This document shows positions 50,963 to 59,903 of a stretch of DNA of 64,000 nt, piece by piece. The first letter of the stretch is position 1, and each line of letters starts with the position of its first letter. Where the stretch lies: assembly GCA_016182845.1 (NCBI GenBank), contig JACPFT010000005.1, forward strand, positions 434,001 through 498,000, read 5' to 3'. A program made the translations under genes and the position numbers. The notes beneath the pieces were generated by a model. The model was given only the letters and a program-made list of their open reading frames with translations, had not been told where the DNA came from and did not search any database. The DNA is from Gammaproteobacteria bacterium. Its GTDB lineage: Bacteria; Pseudomonadota; Gammaproteobacteria; Enterobacterales; Permianibacteraceae.

Positions 50963-51817
50963 TCAGCGATGCAGGACATTGGCTGCGTACAGGGTGTTGT
51001 ACATGAGCATGGCCACGGTCATGGGTCCGACGCCACCGGGAACCGGCGTGATGAAGGCGGCGCGCTCGCTGGCGACGGCGAAGTCCACATCGCCGGTGAG
51101 GCGGCCGTCGGGCAGGCGGTGGATGCCCACGTCGATGACGATGGCGCCGGGCTTGACCCACTCGCCCTTGACCAGACCCTGCTTGCCGGCGGCCGCGATG
51201 ACGATATCGGCCTGGCCCACGTGGTAGGCAAGGTCATGGGTAAATCTGTGACAGATCGTGGTCGTGCTGCCGGCCAGCAGCAGCTCCAGGGCCATGGGCC
51301 GTCCGACGATGTTGGAGGCGCCCACCACCACGGCGTGAAGTCCATGGAGGTCGATGCCGGTCGATTCCAGGAGCTTCATGACGCCGAAGGGCGTGCAGGG
51401 CCGCAGTACCGGCATGCGCTGCATCAAGCGGCCGACGTTATAAGGATGGAAGCCGTCCACATCCTTGTCCGGGCGGATACGCTCCAGCACGGCGCTGGCG
51501 TCGATATGGCCGGGCAGGGGTAGCTGAACCAGGATGCCATCGATCTGGCTGTCCTCGTTGAGCCGGTCGATGAGCGCCAGGAGCTCACCCTGGGTGGTGG
51601 TGTCGGGTAGGTCATGGGCCTCGGAATGGAAGCCTATTTCGGCACAGGCCTTGCGCTTACTGCCGACATAGACCTGGGAGGCCGGATTGTCGCCCACCAG
51701 CACGACGGCGAGGCCCGGTGCGCGCATGCCCTTACCGATGCGATCGCGTACGCCGTTGGCGACTTGCTGGCGTACTTGGGCGGCGATGGCCTTGCCATCG
51801 ATGATGCTTGCCGTCAT
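50963..51817 (-). CDS. folD: Methylenetetrahydrofolate dehydrogenase / cyclohydrolase
   Basis: The 284-residue bifunctional enzyme interconverts methylene-, methenyl- and 10-formyl-tetrahydrofolate. It has [22 protein letters not shown] with the catalytic Lys (about residue 54), [13 protein letters not shown], and the NADP-binding [49 protein letters not shown] follows near the end. GAGGAAA five bases before the ATG supports the start. It is divergent from the tRNA cluster, as in pseudomonads. Confidence 0.97.
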   Translation of the reverse strand: MTASIIDGKAIAAQVRQQVANGVRDRIGKGMRAPGLAVVLVGDNPASQVYVGSKRKACAEIGFHSEAHDLPDTTTQGELLALIDRLNEDSQIDGILVQLPLPGHIDASAVLERIRPDKDVDGFHPYNVGRLMQRMPVLRPCTPFGVMKLLESTGIDLHGLHAVVVGASNIVGRPMALELLLAGSTTTICHRFTHDLAYHVGQADIVIAAAGKQGLVKGEWVKPGAIVIDVGIHRLPDGRLTGDVDFAVASERAAFITPVPGGVGPMTVAMLMYNTLYAANVLHR

Positions 51818-52006
51818 GGCTTTCCTCGATACACGGTTAAAGTGTTAATTTTCGCAAGTTTAGCCAGTAGCGCCAAGTCCATGCTCCCCCAGGAGAAATT
51901 TTCTAAAAAGAGCATTGACGCACCCCCGGGGCGCTAGTAAGATGCCGGCCTCGTCGCAGACAGCGTATCGATGGATTGTCCGGGCGCAATAAGCGTGTGA
52001 TACAAC

Positions 52007-52083
<77 letters not shown>

Positions 52084-52127
52084 ATCCTTAAGGTCTACGG
52101 CGAGTGTCCGGTTCGGTGACGAATAAA

Positions 52128-52204
<77 letters not shown>

Positions 52205-52227
52205 AACCGCTGGCGAAAAGTTTAATG

Positions 52228-52303
52228 GTGGCCGTAGCTCAGTTGGTAGAGTCCCAGATTGTGATTCTGGTCGTCGTGGGTTCGAGTCCCATCGGCCACC
52301 CCA
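52228..52303 (+). tRNA. tRNA-His (anticodon GTG)
   Basis: Acceptor arms GTGGCCG / CGGCCAC, anticodon stem CCAGA / TCTGG and loop TTGTGAT. C73 faces an encoded G at 52227, the G-1 base that marks histidine tRNAs. CCA is encoded. Confidence 0.96.
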
Positions 52304-52370
52304 TTAAATGATGGTCGCGTCCCTGGTGACGTGGCTAGACTTCCCTGCTTAGGGAAAAGTCATAAAAGTC

Positions 52371-52446
52371 GGGCTGTTAGCTCAGTTGGTAGAGCTGGAG
52401 ACTCTTAATCTCTAGGTCGTAGGTTCGAATCCTACACAGCCCACCA
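52371..52446 (+). tRNA. tRNA-Lys (anticodon CTT), first copy
   Basis: Acceptor arms GGGCTGT / ACAGCCC, anticodon stem GGAGA / TCTCT, loop CTCTTAA and CCA. From base 8 to base 65 it is identical to the copy at 52648-52723; only acceptor pairs 4:69 and 5:68 differ. Confidence 0.95.
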
Positions 52447-52519
52447 AATCGCCTCGCTCAGGCTTCATGCCTTGCGGGAGCCAACGAAGCATCGCTTCGC
52501 TGGCAAGTGTGCGAAGCCT

Positions 52520-52604
52520 GCGAAAGTGGCGGAATTGGTAGACGCACTGGATTTAGGTTCCAGCGCCGCAAGGCGTGCGAGTTCGAGTCTCGCCTTTCGC
52601 ACCA
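52520..52604 (+). tRNA. tRNA-Leu (anticodon TAG)
   Basis: The 85-base tRNA with a long variable arm has acceptor arms GCGAAAG / CTTTCGC, anticodon stem CTGGA / TCCAG and loop TTTAGGT. A73 and CCA are encoded. It reads CTA/CTG-type codons. Confidence 0.96.
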
Positions 52605-52624
52605 TTTCGCACGACCATGGGCTT

Positions 52625-52633
52625 TGTTACAAT
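52625..52633 (+). promoter_or_regulatory. Possible extended -10 before second tRNA-Lys
   Basis: TGTTACAAT fits TGn plus TACAAT, 14 bases before the tRNA. The second lysine tRNA may thus have its own promoter. Confidence 0.35.
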
Positions 52634-52647
52634 CGGTTAAAGGAATT

Positions 52648-52723
52648 GGGTCGTTAGCTCAGTTGGTAGAGCTGGAGACTCTTAATCTCTAGGTCGTAGG
52701 TTCGAATCCTACACGACCCACCA
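52648..52723 (+). tRNA. tRNA-Lys (anticodon CTT), second copy
   Basis: Acceptor arms GGGTCGT / ACGACCC match the common bacterial lysine tRNA. The body equals that of the copy at 52371. Anticodon CTT reads AAG; no TTT lysine tRNA is in the window. Confidence 0.96.
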
Positions 52724-52867
52724 ATTCCCCCCTTCTCATCGTTCTTCCAGAATCCCAGGTCCTCCCTACGCAAGATTGCCGCGCATCGGCATCCGCACGT
52801 GCCATGCGGCAGTCCTCGGCCGCCGGTGGCCAATTATGAACAAGCCCTGGTTCTCGTTCTTGCCCTG

Positions 52868-52876
52868 TGATATGCT
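52868..52876 (+). promoter_or_regulatory. Possible extended -10 promoter of tig
   Basis: TGATATGCT fits TGn plus TATGCT, 51 bases before the tig ATG. A weak CTGGTT lies 18 bases upstream of the hexamer. A short G/C-rich hairpin (GGGGGCTTTTCAGAACCCC) follows in the leader. Confidence 0.3.
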
Positions 52877-52927
52877 CGGGGGCTTTTCAGAACCCCTAAG
52901 CGCCTGCATTTTTGAGGTTACGCGACA

Positions 52928-54226
52928 ATGCAAGTTTCCGTTGAAACCCTTTCCGCCCTGGAACGCCGCCTGACCGTTGGCGTCCCGTCTGCCGCCATCG
53001 AAACCGAAGTGAACCAGCGTCTCCAGAAGCTGGCCCGCACTCAGCGCATCGACGGCTTCCGCCCGGGCAAGGCCCCGCTGTCCGTGATCCAGAAGCGCTT
53101 CGGCGGCTATGTGCGTCAGGAAGTGATCGGCGACGTGATCCAGCGCCATTTCTACGAAGCTGTGGTCCAGGAAAAGCTGAACCCGGCCGGCGCGCCCAGC
53201 ATCACCCTGAAGGGTGAAACCCCGGAACAGCTGGAATTCGAAGCCACCTTCGAAGTCTATCCGGAAGTCAAGGTCGCCGGCCTGGACACCCTGGAAGTCG
53301 AGAAGGTCGTCGCCGAAGTCGGCGATGCCGATTTGGACAAGATGCTGGAAACCCTGCGAAAGCAGCGTGGCGTCTGGAAGGATGTCGAGCGCGCCGCCGC
53401 CGACGGCGACCGCCTGTCCATCGACTTTGTCGGCAAGATCGACGGTGAAGTCTTCGACGGCGGTTCCTCCAAGGGCTTCAACCTGGTTCTGGGCTCCAAG
53501 TCCATGATTCCTGGTTTCGAAGATGGCCTGATGGGCAAGTCCGCCGGCGATGCCGTGGAACTGAACGTCAACTTCCCGGAAGACTACCATCACGCCCCCG
53601 TGGCCGGTAAACCGGCCCAGTTCGCCGTAACCGTGAACACCGTGCAAGCACTGGAACTCCCGGCCCTGGACGAGAAGTTCGCCAGCCTGTTCAATGTTGA
53701 CACCATCGACGCCCTGCGCGCCGAAGTGGGTAAGAACATGCAGCGCGAGCTGGCCAATGTCCTGAAGAACAAGGTCAAGGCCCAGGTTCTGGACGGTCTG
53801 GCCAAGGCCAACACCATGGACATCCCCAAGGCTCTGCTGGTCAACGAGATCCATGCCCTGCGCGAACAGGCCGCCAATCAGTTCCGCGGCGGTCGCGGCG
53901 GCAAGCTCCCCGAGCTGCCGGATGCGCTGTTCGAAGAGCAGGCCAAGCGCCGCGTGACCCTGGGCCTGGTCATGGCCGAGCTGATCAAGCAGTTCGAGCT
54001 GAAGGCCGATGAAGACAAGGTCCGCAGCACCATCGAAAATCTGGCCTCCGCCTACGAGAACCCGGAAGAAGTGGTGAACTGGTACTACGCCAACCGCGAC
54101 CAGCTCTCCAACATCGAGTCCCTGGTCCTGGAAGACACCGTGGTCGAGAAGGTGGCTGCCGGCGCCAAGCTGACCGAGAAGCCGTCCAGCTTCGACGAAG
54201 TGATGAACCCGACCCGCTCGGCCTAA
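52928..54226 (+). CDS. tig: Trigger factor
   Basis: The 432-residue ribosome-associated chaperone begins MQVSVETLSALERRLTVGVP and carries the ribosome-binding signature GFRPGKAPLSVIQKRFG (about 44-60). The FKBP-type domain (about 150-245) contains DGDRLSIDFVGKIDGEVFDGG and MIPGFEDGLMGKSAGD. The C-terminal chaperone arms follow. Length is normal. GAGG lies about nine bases before the ATG. It starts the tig-clpP-clpX-lon quality-control block. Confidence 0.97.
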   Translation: MQVSVETLSALERRLTVGVPSAAIETEVNQRLQKLARTQRIDGFRPGKAPLSVIQKRFGGYVRQEVIGDVIQRHFYEAVVQEKLNPAGAPSITLKGETPEQLEFEATFEVYPEVKVAGLDTLEVEKVVAEVGDADLDKMLETLRKQRGVWKDVERAAADGDRLSIDFVGKIDGEVFDGGSSKGFNLVLGSKSMIPGFEDGLMGKSAGDAVELNVNFPEDYHHAPVAGKPAQFAVTVNTVQALELPALDEKFASLFNVDTIDALRAEVGKNMQRELANVLKNKVKAQVLDGLAKANTMDIPKALLVNEIHALREQAANQFRGGRGGKLPELPDALFEEQAKRRVTLGLVMAELIKQFELKADEDKVRSTIENLASAYENPEEVVNWYYANRDQLSNIESLVLEDTVVEKVAAGAKLTEKPSSFDEVMNPTRSA

Positions 54227-54244
54227 TCGCTCTCGTAGCCAAGA

Positions 54245-54271
54245 ACAAACCGGGCCGTGCGCCCGGTTTGT
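54245..54271 (+). terminator. Hairpin after tig
   Basis: ACAAACCGGGC and GCCCGGTTTGT form a perfect 11-bp stem 18 bases after the tig stop codon. The T tract is short, so termination may be partial. Confidence 0.6.
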
Positions 54272-54314
54272 CGTCTCTACAAGATGGATGCGGGGAAATT
54301 GATGCGCTCCGGGC

Positions 54315-54343
54315 CTTGAGCTTGGCGGCTTCACCCCCCATAG
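54315..54343 (+). promoter_or_regulatory. Sigma-32-like heat-shock promoter of clpP
   Basis: CTTGAGC (54315-54321) and CCCCATAG (54336-54343) with a 14-base spacer match the sigma-32 consensus CTTGAAA / CCCCATNT well. It lies 32 bases before the clpP ATG, which fits heat induction of clpP. Confidence 0.65.
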
Positions 54344-54374
54344 TGGACAGATTGCATAACAACAAGGACTAGCC

Positions 54375-54998
54375 ATGTTCGAGATCCCGAATATGCGCAT
54401 CGAACCCCAGGCCACCGGCCTCGTGCCCATGGTGGTGGAGCAGACCGCCAAGGGTGAACGCGCATACGACATCTATTCCCGCTTGCTGAAAGAACGTGTG
54501 ATCTTCCTGGTCGGCCAGGTCGAGGATTACATGGCCAATCTGATCGTCGCCCAGATGCTGTTCCTGGAGTCCGAGAGCCCGGACAAGGACATCTATCTGT
54601 ACATCAATTCGCCGGGCGGCTCGGTGACGGCGGGCATGGCCATTTATGACACCATGAAGTTCATCAAGCCGGACGTGTCGACCCTGTGTATCGGCCAGGC
54701 TTGCTCCATGGGCGCATTCCTGCTGGCCGGCGGCGCCAAGGGCAAGCGCCACGTGCTGCCCAATTCTCGCGTGATGATTCACCAGCCCCTGGGCGGTTTC
54801 CAGGGCCAGGCATCCGATATCGCCATTCATGCCAAGGAAATCCTGACCTTGAAGCACAAGCTCAACCAGGAGCTGGCGACCAATTGCGACCGCGACATCG
54901 AGATCATCGAGCGAGACACCGACCGCGATAATTTCATGAGTGCCGACGAAGCGGTGGCCTATGGCCTCATCGACTCGGTCTTGAGCAAGCGCGCCTGA
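54375..54998 (+). CDS. clpP: ATP-dependent Clp protease proteolytic subunit
   Basis: The 207-residue serine protease forms the barrel of ClpXP and ClpAP. It has [19 protein letters not shown], the catalytic Ser in [15 protein letters not shown] (S at about 111) and the catalytic His in [16 protein letters not shown] (H at about 136). AAGGA six bases before the ATG supports the start. It lies between tig and clpX, with a sigma-32-like promoter upstream. Confidence 0.97.
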   Translation: MFEIPNMRIEPQATGLVPMVVEQTAKGERAYDIYSRLLKERVIFLVGQVEDYMANLIVAQMLFLESESPDKDIYLYINSPGGSVTAGMAIYDTMKFIKPDVSTLCIGQACSMGAFLLAGGAKGKRHVLPNSRVMIHQPLGGFQGQASDIAIHAKEILTLKHKLNQELATNCDRDIEIIERDTDRDNFMSADEAVAYGLIDSVLSKRA

Positions 54999-55105
54999 TC
55001 GGCGGCATCGCTCCCGCGCCCCGAGGTTGAGAACCGCCTTGGGGCTTCGTCCGGATGGCGCTAGTGCGCATCCGGTAAAACCGGCTACCCTTATAGCTAA
55101 GGGGG

Positions 55106-55132
55106 TCAAAACCGGCTAAAGTGCCGTTTTGA
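55106..55132 (+). terminator. Hairpin between clpP and clpX
   Basis: TCAAAACCGGC and GCCGTTTTGA pair with one bulge around TAAAGT, 28 bases before clpX. A direct repeat AAAACCGGCTA also occurs at 55077-55087. It may attenuate read-through or mark an RNA-processing site. Confidence 0.4.
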
Positions 55133-55159
55133 TAGTCCGGGTTTGTAAGAGGACGACTC

Positions 55160-56443
55160 ATGGCCGACACCCGTAATGAAGACGGCGGCAAGCTGCTCTA
55201 TTGTTCCTTCTGCGGTAAGAGCCAGCACGAGGTACGTAAGCTGATCGCCGGTCCGTCCGTGTTCATCTGCGATGAATGCGTCGAGCTTTGCAACGACATC
55301 ATCCGCGAGGAAGTGCAGGAGCGCGCCCCCGAGGTCAATGGCGCCAAGCTGCCTACTCCCAAGGAAATCAAGAAGATCCTGGACGATTACGTGATCGGCC
55401 AGGACCATGCCAAGCGCGTGCTCTCCGTCGCGGTCTACAACCACTACAAGCGTCTGAACCACGGCACCAGCCTGCGCGGCGACGATGTGGAGCTGGGCAA
55501 GAGCAACATCCTGCTCATCGGACCCACCGGTTCGGGCAAGACCCTGCTGGCCGAGACCCTGGCGCGCCTCTTGAACGTGCCTTTCACCATCGCCGACGCC
55601 ACGACGCTGACCGAAGCGGGCTATGTGGGCGAGGACGTCGAGAACATCATTCAGAAGCTCTTGCAGAAATGCGACTACGACGTCGAGAAGGCTCAGCAGG
55701 GTATTGTTTATATTGACGAAATCGACAAGATTTCGCGTAAGTCGGATAATCCGTCCATCACCCGCGATGTCTCGGGCGAGGGCGTGCAACAGGCCCTGCT
55801 CAAGCTGATCGAGGGCACCATCGCCTCGGTGCCGCCGCAAGGCGGGCGCAAGCATCCGCAGCAGGAGTTCCTGCAGGTCAATACCGCCAACATCCTGTTC
55901 ATCTGCGGCGGCGCCTTCGCCGGCCTGGAGAAGGTCATCCACAGCCGAACGGAGCAGGGCGGTATCGGCTTCAATGCCGAAGTGCGTTCCAAGGAGTCTC
56001 GCAAGGATCTCTCGGAGACCTTCCGCAAGGTGGAGCCGGATGACCTGGTCAAGTACGGCCTGATCCCGGAATTCGTCGGCCGTCTCCCTATTGTGGCGAC
56101 CTTGGGCGAGCTGGACGAGGTCACTCTGGTCAAGATCCTGTCCGAGCCGAAGAACGCCCTGGTCAAGCAGTACGGCAAGCTCTTCGACATGGAAGGTTCG
56201 CAACTGGAGTTCCGCGATAGCGCCTTGAAGGCCGTGGCCAAGCAGGCCATGGAGCGCAAGACCGGCGCGCGCGGTCTGCGCTCCATCCTGGAAGGCATCC
56301 TGCTCGACACCATGTACAACCTGCCGTCCCTCAAGGACGTCAAGAAGGTGGTCGTCGACGAGTCGGTGATCAAGGGTGAGAGCGAGCCCTTGTTGATCTT
56401 CGAGAATGCCGAACCCAAGTCCAAGGCGGCTTCCTCGGACTAG
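55160..56443 (+). CDS. clpX: ATP-dependent Clp protease ATPase subunit ClpX
   Basis: The 427-residue AAA+ unfoldase begins with a zinc-binding domain having four Cys ([11 protein letters not shown] and [10 protein letters not shown]). Walker A is [15 protein letters not shown] (about 118-132) and Walker [21 protein letters not shown] pore-loop and C-terminal sensor-2 motifs ([10 protein letters not shown]) are present. It feeds substrates to ClpP. AAGAGGA seven bases before the ATG supports the start. A terminator-like hairpin follows before lon. Confidence 0.97.
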   Translation: MADTRNEDGGKLLYCSFCGKSQHEVRKLIAGPSVFICDECVELCNDIIREEVQERAPEVNGAKLPTPKEIKKILDDYVIGQDHAKRVLSVAVYNHYKRLNHGTSLRGDDVELGKSNILLIGPTGSGKTLLAETLARLLNVPFTIADATTLTEAGYVGEDVENIIQKLLQKCDYDVEKAQQGIVYIDEIDKISRKSDNPSITRDVSGEGVQQALLKLIEGTIASVPPQGGRKHPQQEFLQVNTANILFICGGAFAGLEKVIHSRTEQGGIGFNAEVRSKESRKDLSETFRKVEPDDLVKYGLIPEFVGRLPIVATLGELDEVTLVKILSEPKNALVKQYGKLFDMEGSQLEFRDSALKAVAKQAMERKTGARGLRSILEGILLDTMYNLPSLKDVKKVVVDESVIKGESEPLLIFENAEPKSKAASSD

Positions 56444-56468
56444 TCCGCCGCCTCTTGCGCTTTCCCAC

Positions 56469-56495
56469 AAACGCCCGGCACTTCGCCGGGCGTTT
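56469..56495 (+). terminator. Terminator-like hairpin after clpX
   Basis: AAACGCCCGGC and GCCGGGCGTTT form a perfect 11-bp stem around ACTTC. The T run is short (TTT then GCATT). Confidence 0.65.
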
Positions 56496-56497
56496 GC

Positions 56498-56525
56498 ATT
56501 GAATCCCCTCTCACTGGCCCCATAT
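56498..56525 (+). promoter_or_regulatory. Sigma-32-like heat-shock promoter of lon
   Basis: ATTGAAT (56498-56504) and CCCCATAT (56518-56525), 13 bases apart, match the sigma-32 consensus, with the full CCCCATNT in the -10. It lies 50 bases before lon, directly after the clpX hairpin. Confidence 0.65.
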
Positions 56526-56575
56526 ACTGACCAGACAGGGTCGGCTGGCCGACCTCCCCGATACTTGAGCGGTAG

Positions 56576-58975
56576 ATGCACATGACAGGCAACCTGGTCG
56601 AAATTCCCGTCCTGCCCCTGCGCGATGTGGTGGTGTTTCCCCACATGGTCATTCCCCTGTTCGTGGGGCGCGAGAAGTCCATCCGCGCTCTGGACATGGC
56701 CATGCGTAGCGACAAGCAGGTTCTTTTGGTCACTCAGAAGGATGCCGCGCATGATGCGCCGGGCTTCCGCGATGTTTATAGCGTGGGTACCATCGCCACG
56801 GTCTTGCAGCTGCTGAAGCTGCCCGATGGCAATGTCAAGGTGCTGGTGGAGGGCGCCCAGCGCGCGCGCATCAAGCATGCCACCTCCCGCGACACCTACC
56901 TGGCGGCCGAAGTGGAGGTTCTGGGCAGCGAGGGCGTCGACCCCCGCGAGGAGGAGGTGCTGACCCGTTCCGTCTTGTCGATGTTCGACAACTACGTGAA
57001 GCTGAACAAGAAGGTCCCCGCCGAGATCATCACCTCCCTGACGGGCATCGAGGATGCCGGTCGTCTCGCCGATACCATCGCCGCCCATATCGCGTTGAAA
57101 ATCCAGGACAAGCAGAACATCCTGGAAATGGTCAGCGTCGCCGAGCGCCTGGAGCATCTGCTGGGCATCATGGAAGGCGAGATCGACCTCCTGCAGGTCG
57201 AGAAGCGTATCCGTGGCCGCGTCAAGAAGCAGATGGAGAAGAGCCAGCGCGAGTACTACCTGAATGAGCAGATGAAGGCCATTCAGAAAGAGCTGGGCGA
57301 AATGGAGGATGCCGCTCCCAATGAGTTCGAGGAGCTGGGCCGCAAGATCCTCGCCTCCGGCATGAGCAAGGAGGCCAAGGAAAAGGCCGAGGCCGAGCTC
57401 AAGAAGCTCAAGCTGATGTCGCCCATGTCGGCGGAGGCCACCGTGGTGCGCGGCTTCATCGATTGGATGCTGCAAGTTCCCTGGAAGAAGCGGTCCAAGG
57501 TGGTGCACGATCTCAAGCGCGCCGAGTCCGTCTTGGAGAGCGATCACTATGGCCTGGAGAAGGTCAAGGAGCGCATCCTGGAATACCTCGCCGTGCAGCA
57601 GCGGGTGAAACAGCTGAAAGGGCCGGTGCTCTGTCTGGTCGGACCGCCCGGTGTCGGCAAGACCTCCCTGGGCCAGTCCATCGCCAAGGCCACGGGCCGC
57701 AAGTTCGTGCGCATGAGCCTGGGTGGAGTGCGCGACGAGGCCGAGATTCGCGGCCATCGCCGCACTTACATCGGTTCCATGCCCGGTAAGATCCTGCAGA
57801 AGCTCGCCAAGACCGGTGTACGCAACCCCCTGTTCCTGCTCGACGAAATTGACAAGATGGCCATGGATTTCCGTGGCGACCCGGCCTCGGCCCTGCTGGA
57901 AGTCCTGGACCCGGAACAGAACAACAGCTTCAACGATCATTATCTGGAGGTCGATTACGATCTCTCCGAGGTGATGTTCGTGGCCACGGCCAATTCCATG
58001 AACATTCCGGCGCCCTTGCTGGACCGCATGGAAGTGATCCGTCTTCCGGGCTACACCGAGGATGAGAAGCTCAACATCGCCCAGCGTTATTTGCTGCCCA
58101 AGCAAATGGAAGCCAACGGTCTGAAGGACGGCGAGCTGAAGCTCAGCGAGGCGGCGATCCGCCAGATCGTGCGGCTCTATACCCGCGAGGCCGGTGTGCG
58201 CAACCTGGAACGCGAGCTGTCGAAAATCTGCCGCAAGGTGGTCAAGGCCATCCTGCTCAAGCCGGCCGACAAGTCGGTGCATGTCACCGACAAGAACCTG
58301 GACAAGTTCCTGGGCGTGGCCCGCTTCGACTTCGGCCGCGCCGGCGAGAAGGATCAAGTGGGGCAGGTGACTGGCTTGGCCTGGACCGAGGTGGGCGGCG
58401 AGTTGCTGACCATCGAGGCGGCGTCCACCAAGGGCAAGGGTCAGACCACGTTCACCGGTTCCCTGGGCGACGTCATGCAGGAGTCCATCAAGGCGGCCAT
58501 GACCGTGGTCCGCTCCCGCGCCGATCTCTTAGGCATAGCCGGCGATTTTTACGAGAAGCTGGACATCCATGTGCACGTGCCCGAAGGGGCGACACCCAAG
58601 GATGGCCCATCGGCTGGCATAGGCATGTGCACGGCCCTGGTGTCCTGCCTCACCGGCATTCCGGTGCATCGCGACGTGGCCATGACCGGCGAGATCACCC
58701 TGCGCGGCGAGGTCCTGGCCATCGGCGGACTAAAGGAAAAACTGCTGGCTGCCCATCGTGGCGGCATTCGTCGCGTGCTTATTCCCAAGGATAACCAGCG
58801 AGACCTGGTGGATATTCCCAAAAATATCCTGAAGGACTTGGAGGTGCGCGCGGTCAAGTGGATCGACGAGGTCCTGGCCCTGGCCCTGACTGATACGCCT
58901 AAGCCGCGTCTGCCGGAACCGGTTCCGACCAGCCTGGCCTTGCCCGAGTCCCAAGCTGGCGTGTCTCCGCATTGA
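56576..58975 (+). CDS. lon: ATP-dependent Lon protease (housekeeping copy)
   Basis: The 799-residue protein has a substrate-binding N-domain starting [28 protein letters not shown]. The AAA+ module has Walker [20 protein letters not shown] (about 359-377). The Ser-Lys protease domain has its Ser in [17 protein letters not shown] (about residue 677) and the Lys in the following helix. It degrades misfolded and regulatory proteins in the cytoplasm. Position after clpX and length mark it as the standard Lon, unlike the paralogue at 15481-17859. Translation could start at 56576 or at the second ATG, 56582. Confidence 0.97.
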   Translation: MHMTGNLVEIPVLPLRDVVVFPHMVIPLFVGREKSIRALDMAMRSDKQVLLVTQKDAAHDAPGFRDVYSVGTIATVLQLLKLPDGNVKVLVEGAQRARIKHATSRDTYLAAEVEVLGSEGVDPREEEVLTRSVLSMFDNYVKLNKKVPAEIITSLTGIEDAGRLADTIAAHIALKIQDKQNILEMVSVAERLEHLLGIMEGEIDLLQVEKRIRGRVKKQMEKSQREYYLNEQMKAIQKELGEMEDAAPNEFEELGRKILASGMSKEAKEKAEAELKKLKLMSPMSAEATVVRGFIDWMLQVPWKKRSKVVHDLKRAESVLESDHYGLEKVKERILEYLAVQQRVKQLKGPVLCLVGPPGVGKTSLGQSIAKATGRKFVRMSLGGVRDEAEIRGHRRTYIGSMPGKILQKLAKTGVRNPLFLLDEIDKMAMDFRGDPASALLEVLDPEQNNSFNDHYLEVDYDLSEVMFVATANSMNIPAPLLDRMEVIRLPGYTEDEKLNIAQRYLLPKQMEANGLKDGELKLSEAAIRQIVRLYTREAGVRNLERELSKICRKVVKAILLKPADKSVHVTDKNLDKFLGVARFDFGRAGEKDQVGQVTGLAWTEVGGELLTIEAASTKGKGQTTFTGSLGDVMQESIKAAMTVVRSRADLLGIAGDFYEKLDIHVHVPEGATPKDGPSAGIGMCTALVSCLTGIPVHRDVAMTGEITLRGEVLAIGGLKEKLLAAHRGGIRRVLIPKDNQRDLVDIPKNILKDLEVRAVKWIDEVLALALTDTPKPRLPEPVPTSLALPESQAGVSPH

Positions 58976-58995
58976 TGCGAATAGTCTGAATAAAT

Positions 58996-59016
58996 GGCGC
59001 TTCGGCGCCGTTTTTT
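58996..59016 (+). terminator. Terminator after lon
   Basis: GGCGC-TTCG-GCGCC followed by G and six T residues is a UUCG-capped terminator 20 bases after lon. Confidence 0.85.
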
Positions 59017-59099
59017 CTGCCCGCCGCGTGCAATGGGTTGGCAATTGACTAATAAATCGCCGTAAGCCAGCAATGGCGCGCCTTTGCGGGTGAAGTCGC

Positions 59100-59129
59100 T
59101 TGACGCTCGCTTTCGGGCCTTGGTATAAA
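59100..59129 (+). promoter_or_regulatory. Strong promoter of hupB
   Basis: TTGACG (59100-59105), an 18-base spacer and TATAAA (59124-59129) with an extended TGG before it make this the best sigma-70 match in the window. A small hairpin (CACCTCC-AC-GGAGGTG, 59132-59147) lies at the start of the leader. Confidence 0.7.
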
Positions 59130-59215
59130 TGCACCTCCACGGAGGTGGCCGGCCGAGATTAACAACAAGGGCCGGGGATACCACCGCAAATTCGACAAAA
59201 AGTAAGGGGAATTTC

Positions 59216-59488
59216 GTGAACAAGTCCGAACTGATCGATGCCATCGCATCCGGCGCTGATCTCTCCAAGGCCGCCGCTGCTCGTGCTCTGGATTCCGCCC
59301 TGGACGCCATTACCGAAGCGCTGCGCAAGGGTGATCAGGTCACTCTGGTTGGTTTTGGCTCTTTCGCTGTCAAGGAGCGCGCTGCCCGCACCGGCCGCAA
59401 TCCGCAGACCGGTAAGGAAATCAGCATCGCCGCCGCTAAAGTTCCTGGCTTTAAGCCTGGCAAAGCGCTGAAGGATGCTGTAAACTAA
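59216..59488 (+). CDS. hupB: DNA-binding protein HU-beta
   Basis: The 90-residue nucleoid protein begins (GTG)[35 protein letters not shown] and has [25 protein letters not shown], the classical HU signature with the DNA-binding beta arm. It ends [16 protein letters not shown]. The GTG start is chosen because AAGGGGA lies five bases upstream and gives the standard HU N-terminus. A clear promoter precedes it. It sits after lon, as in E. coli and pseudomonads. Confidence 0.97.
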   Translation: MNKSELIDAIASGADLSKAAAARALDSALDAITEALRKGDQVTLVGFGSFAVKERAARTGRNPQTGKEISIAAAKVPGFKPGKALKDAVN

Positions 59489-59533
59489 GCGTCCTCTTAG
59501 GGAACGTGAGTTAAATTAGTAGCTTACGTTTCC

Positions 59534-59576
59534 GGTTAGTGTCTGGAAACACTAACCACTTTATCGCGAGATAAAG
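59534..59576 (+). repeat. Tandem hairpins between hupB and tRNA-Asp
   Basis: GGTTAGTGT and ACACTAACC (59534-59557) and CTTTATC-GCGA-GATAAAG (59559-59576) are two perfect stem-loops in a row. A third, imperfect, one (about 59502-59533) precedes them. No T tract follows, so they may process or stabilise the hupB or tRNA transcript. Confidence 0.55.
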
Positions 59577-59583
59577 CGTTTTT

Positions 59584-59660
59584 GGAGTGGTAGTTCAGTT
59601 GGTTAGAATACCGGCCTGTCACGCCGGGGGTCGCGGGTTCAAGTCCCGTCCACTCCGCCA
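59584..59660 (+). tRNA. tRNA-Asp (anticodon GTC)
   Basis: Acceptor arms GGAGTGG / CCACTCC, anticodon stem CCGGC / GCCGG, loop CTGTCAC, G73 and encoded CCA. A terminator follows immediately. Confidence 0.96.
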
Positions 59661-59663
59661 AAT

Positions 59664-59698
59664 AAAGGGCGCGCCATAAACGGTGCGCCCTTTTTTTT
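59664..59698 (+). terminator. Terminator after tRNA-Asp
   Basis: AAAGGGCGCGCC pairs with GGTGCGCCCTTT (one G-T pair) around ATAAAC and ends in eight T residues. Between it and ppiD (59699-59903) no gene was seen. Confidence 0.88.
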
Positions 59699-59903
59699 GA
59701 CGATGAAAAAGCTGTCATTCTCGGCCGGAATGACTAAGATGCTTGCCGGTGCGGATTGAGGGGATAGGTGTTTGTGCGCCCCTTGCCGACCGAGGCCACG
59801 CGCGCGCTGCGCGCGGCAGGCGTTCTGAAATGGACCGATGTGAGTATTTTACCGTCGGCGTTTTTGAAAACGTTTAGAGCAATTACTTCGCGAGTTACTG
59901 CCC

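Noticed and set aside
55106-58357. 1083-codon minus-strand frame opposite clpX and lon
   Set aside because: It is antisense to two clear enzymes and shows no recognisable family.
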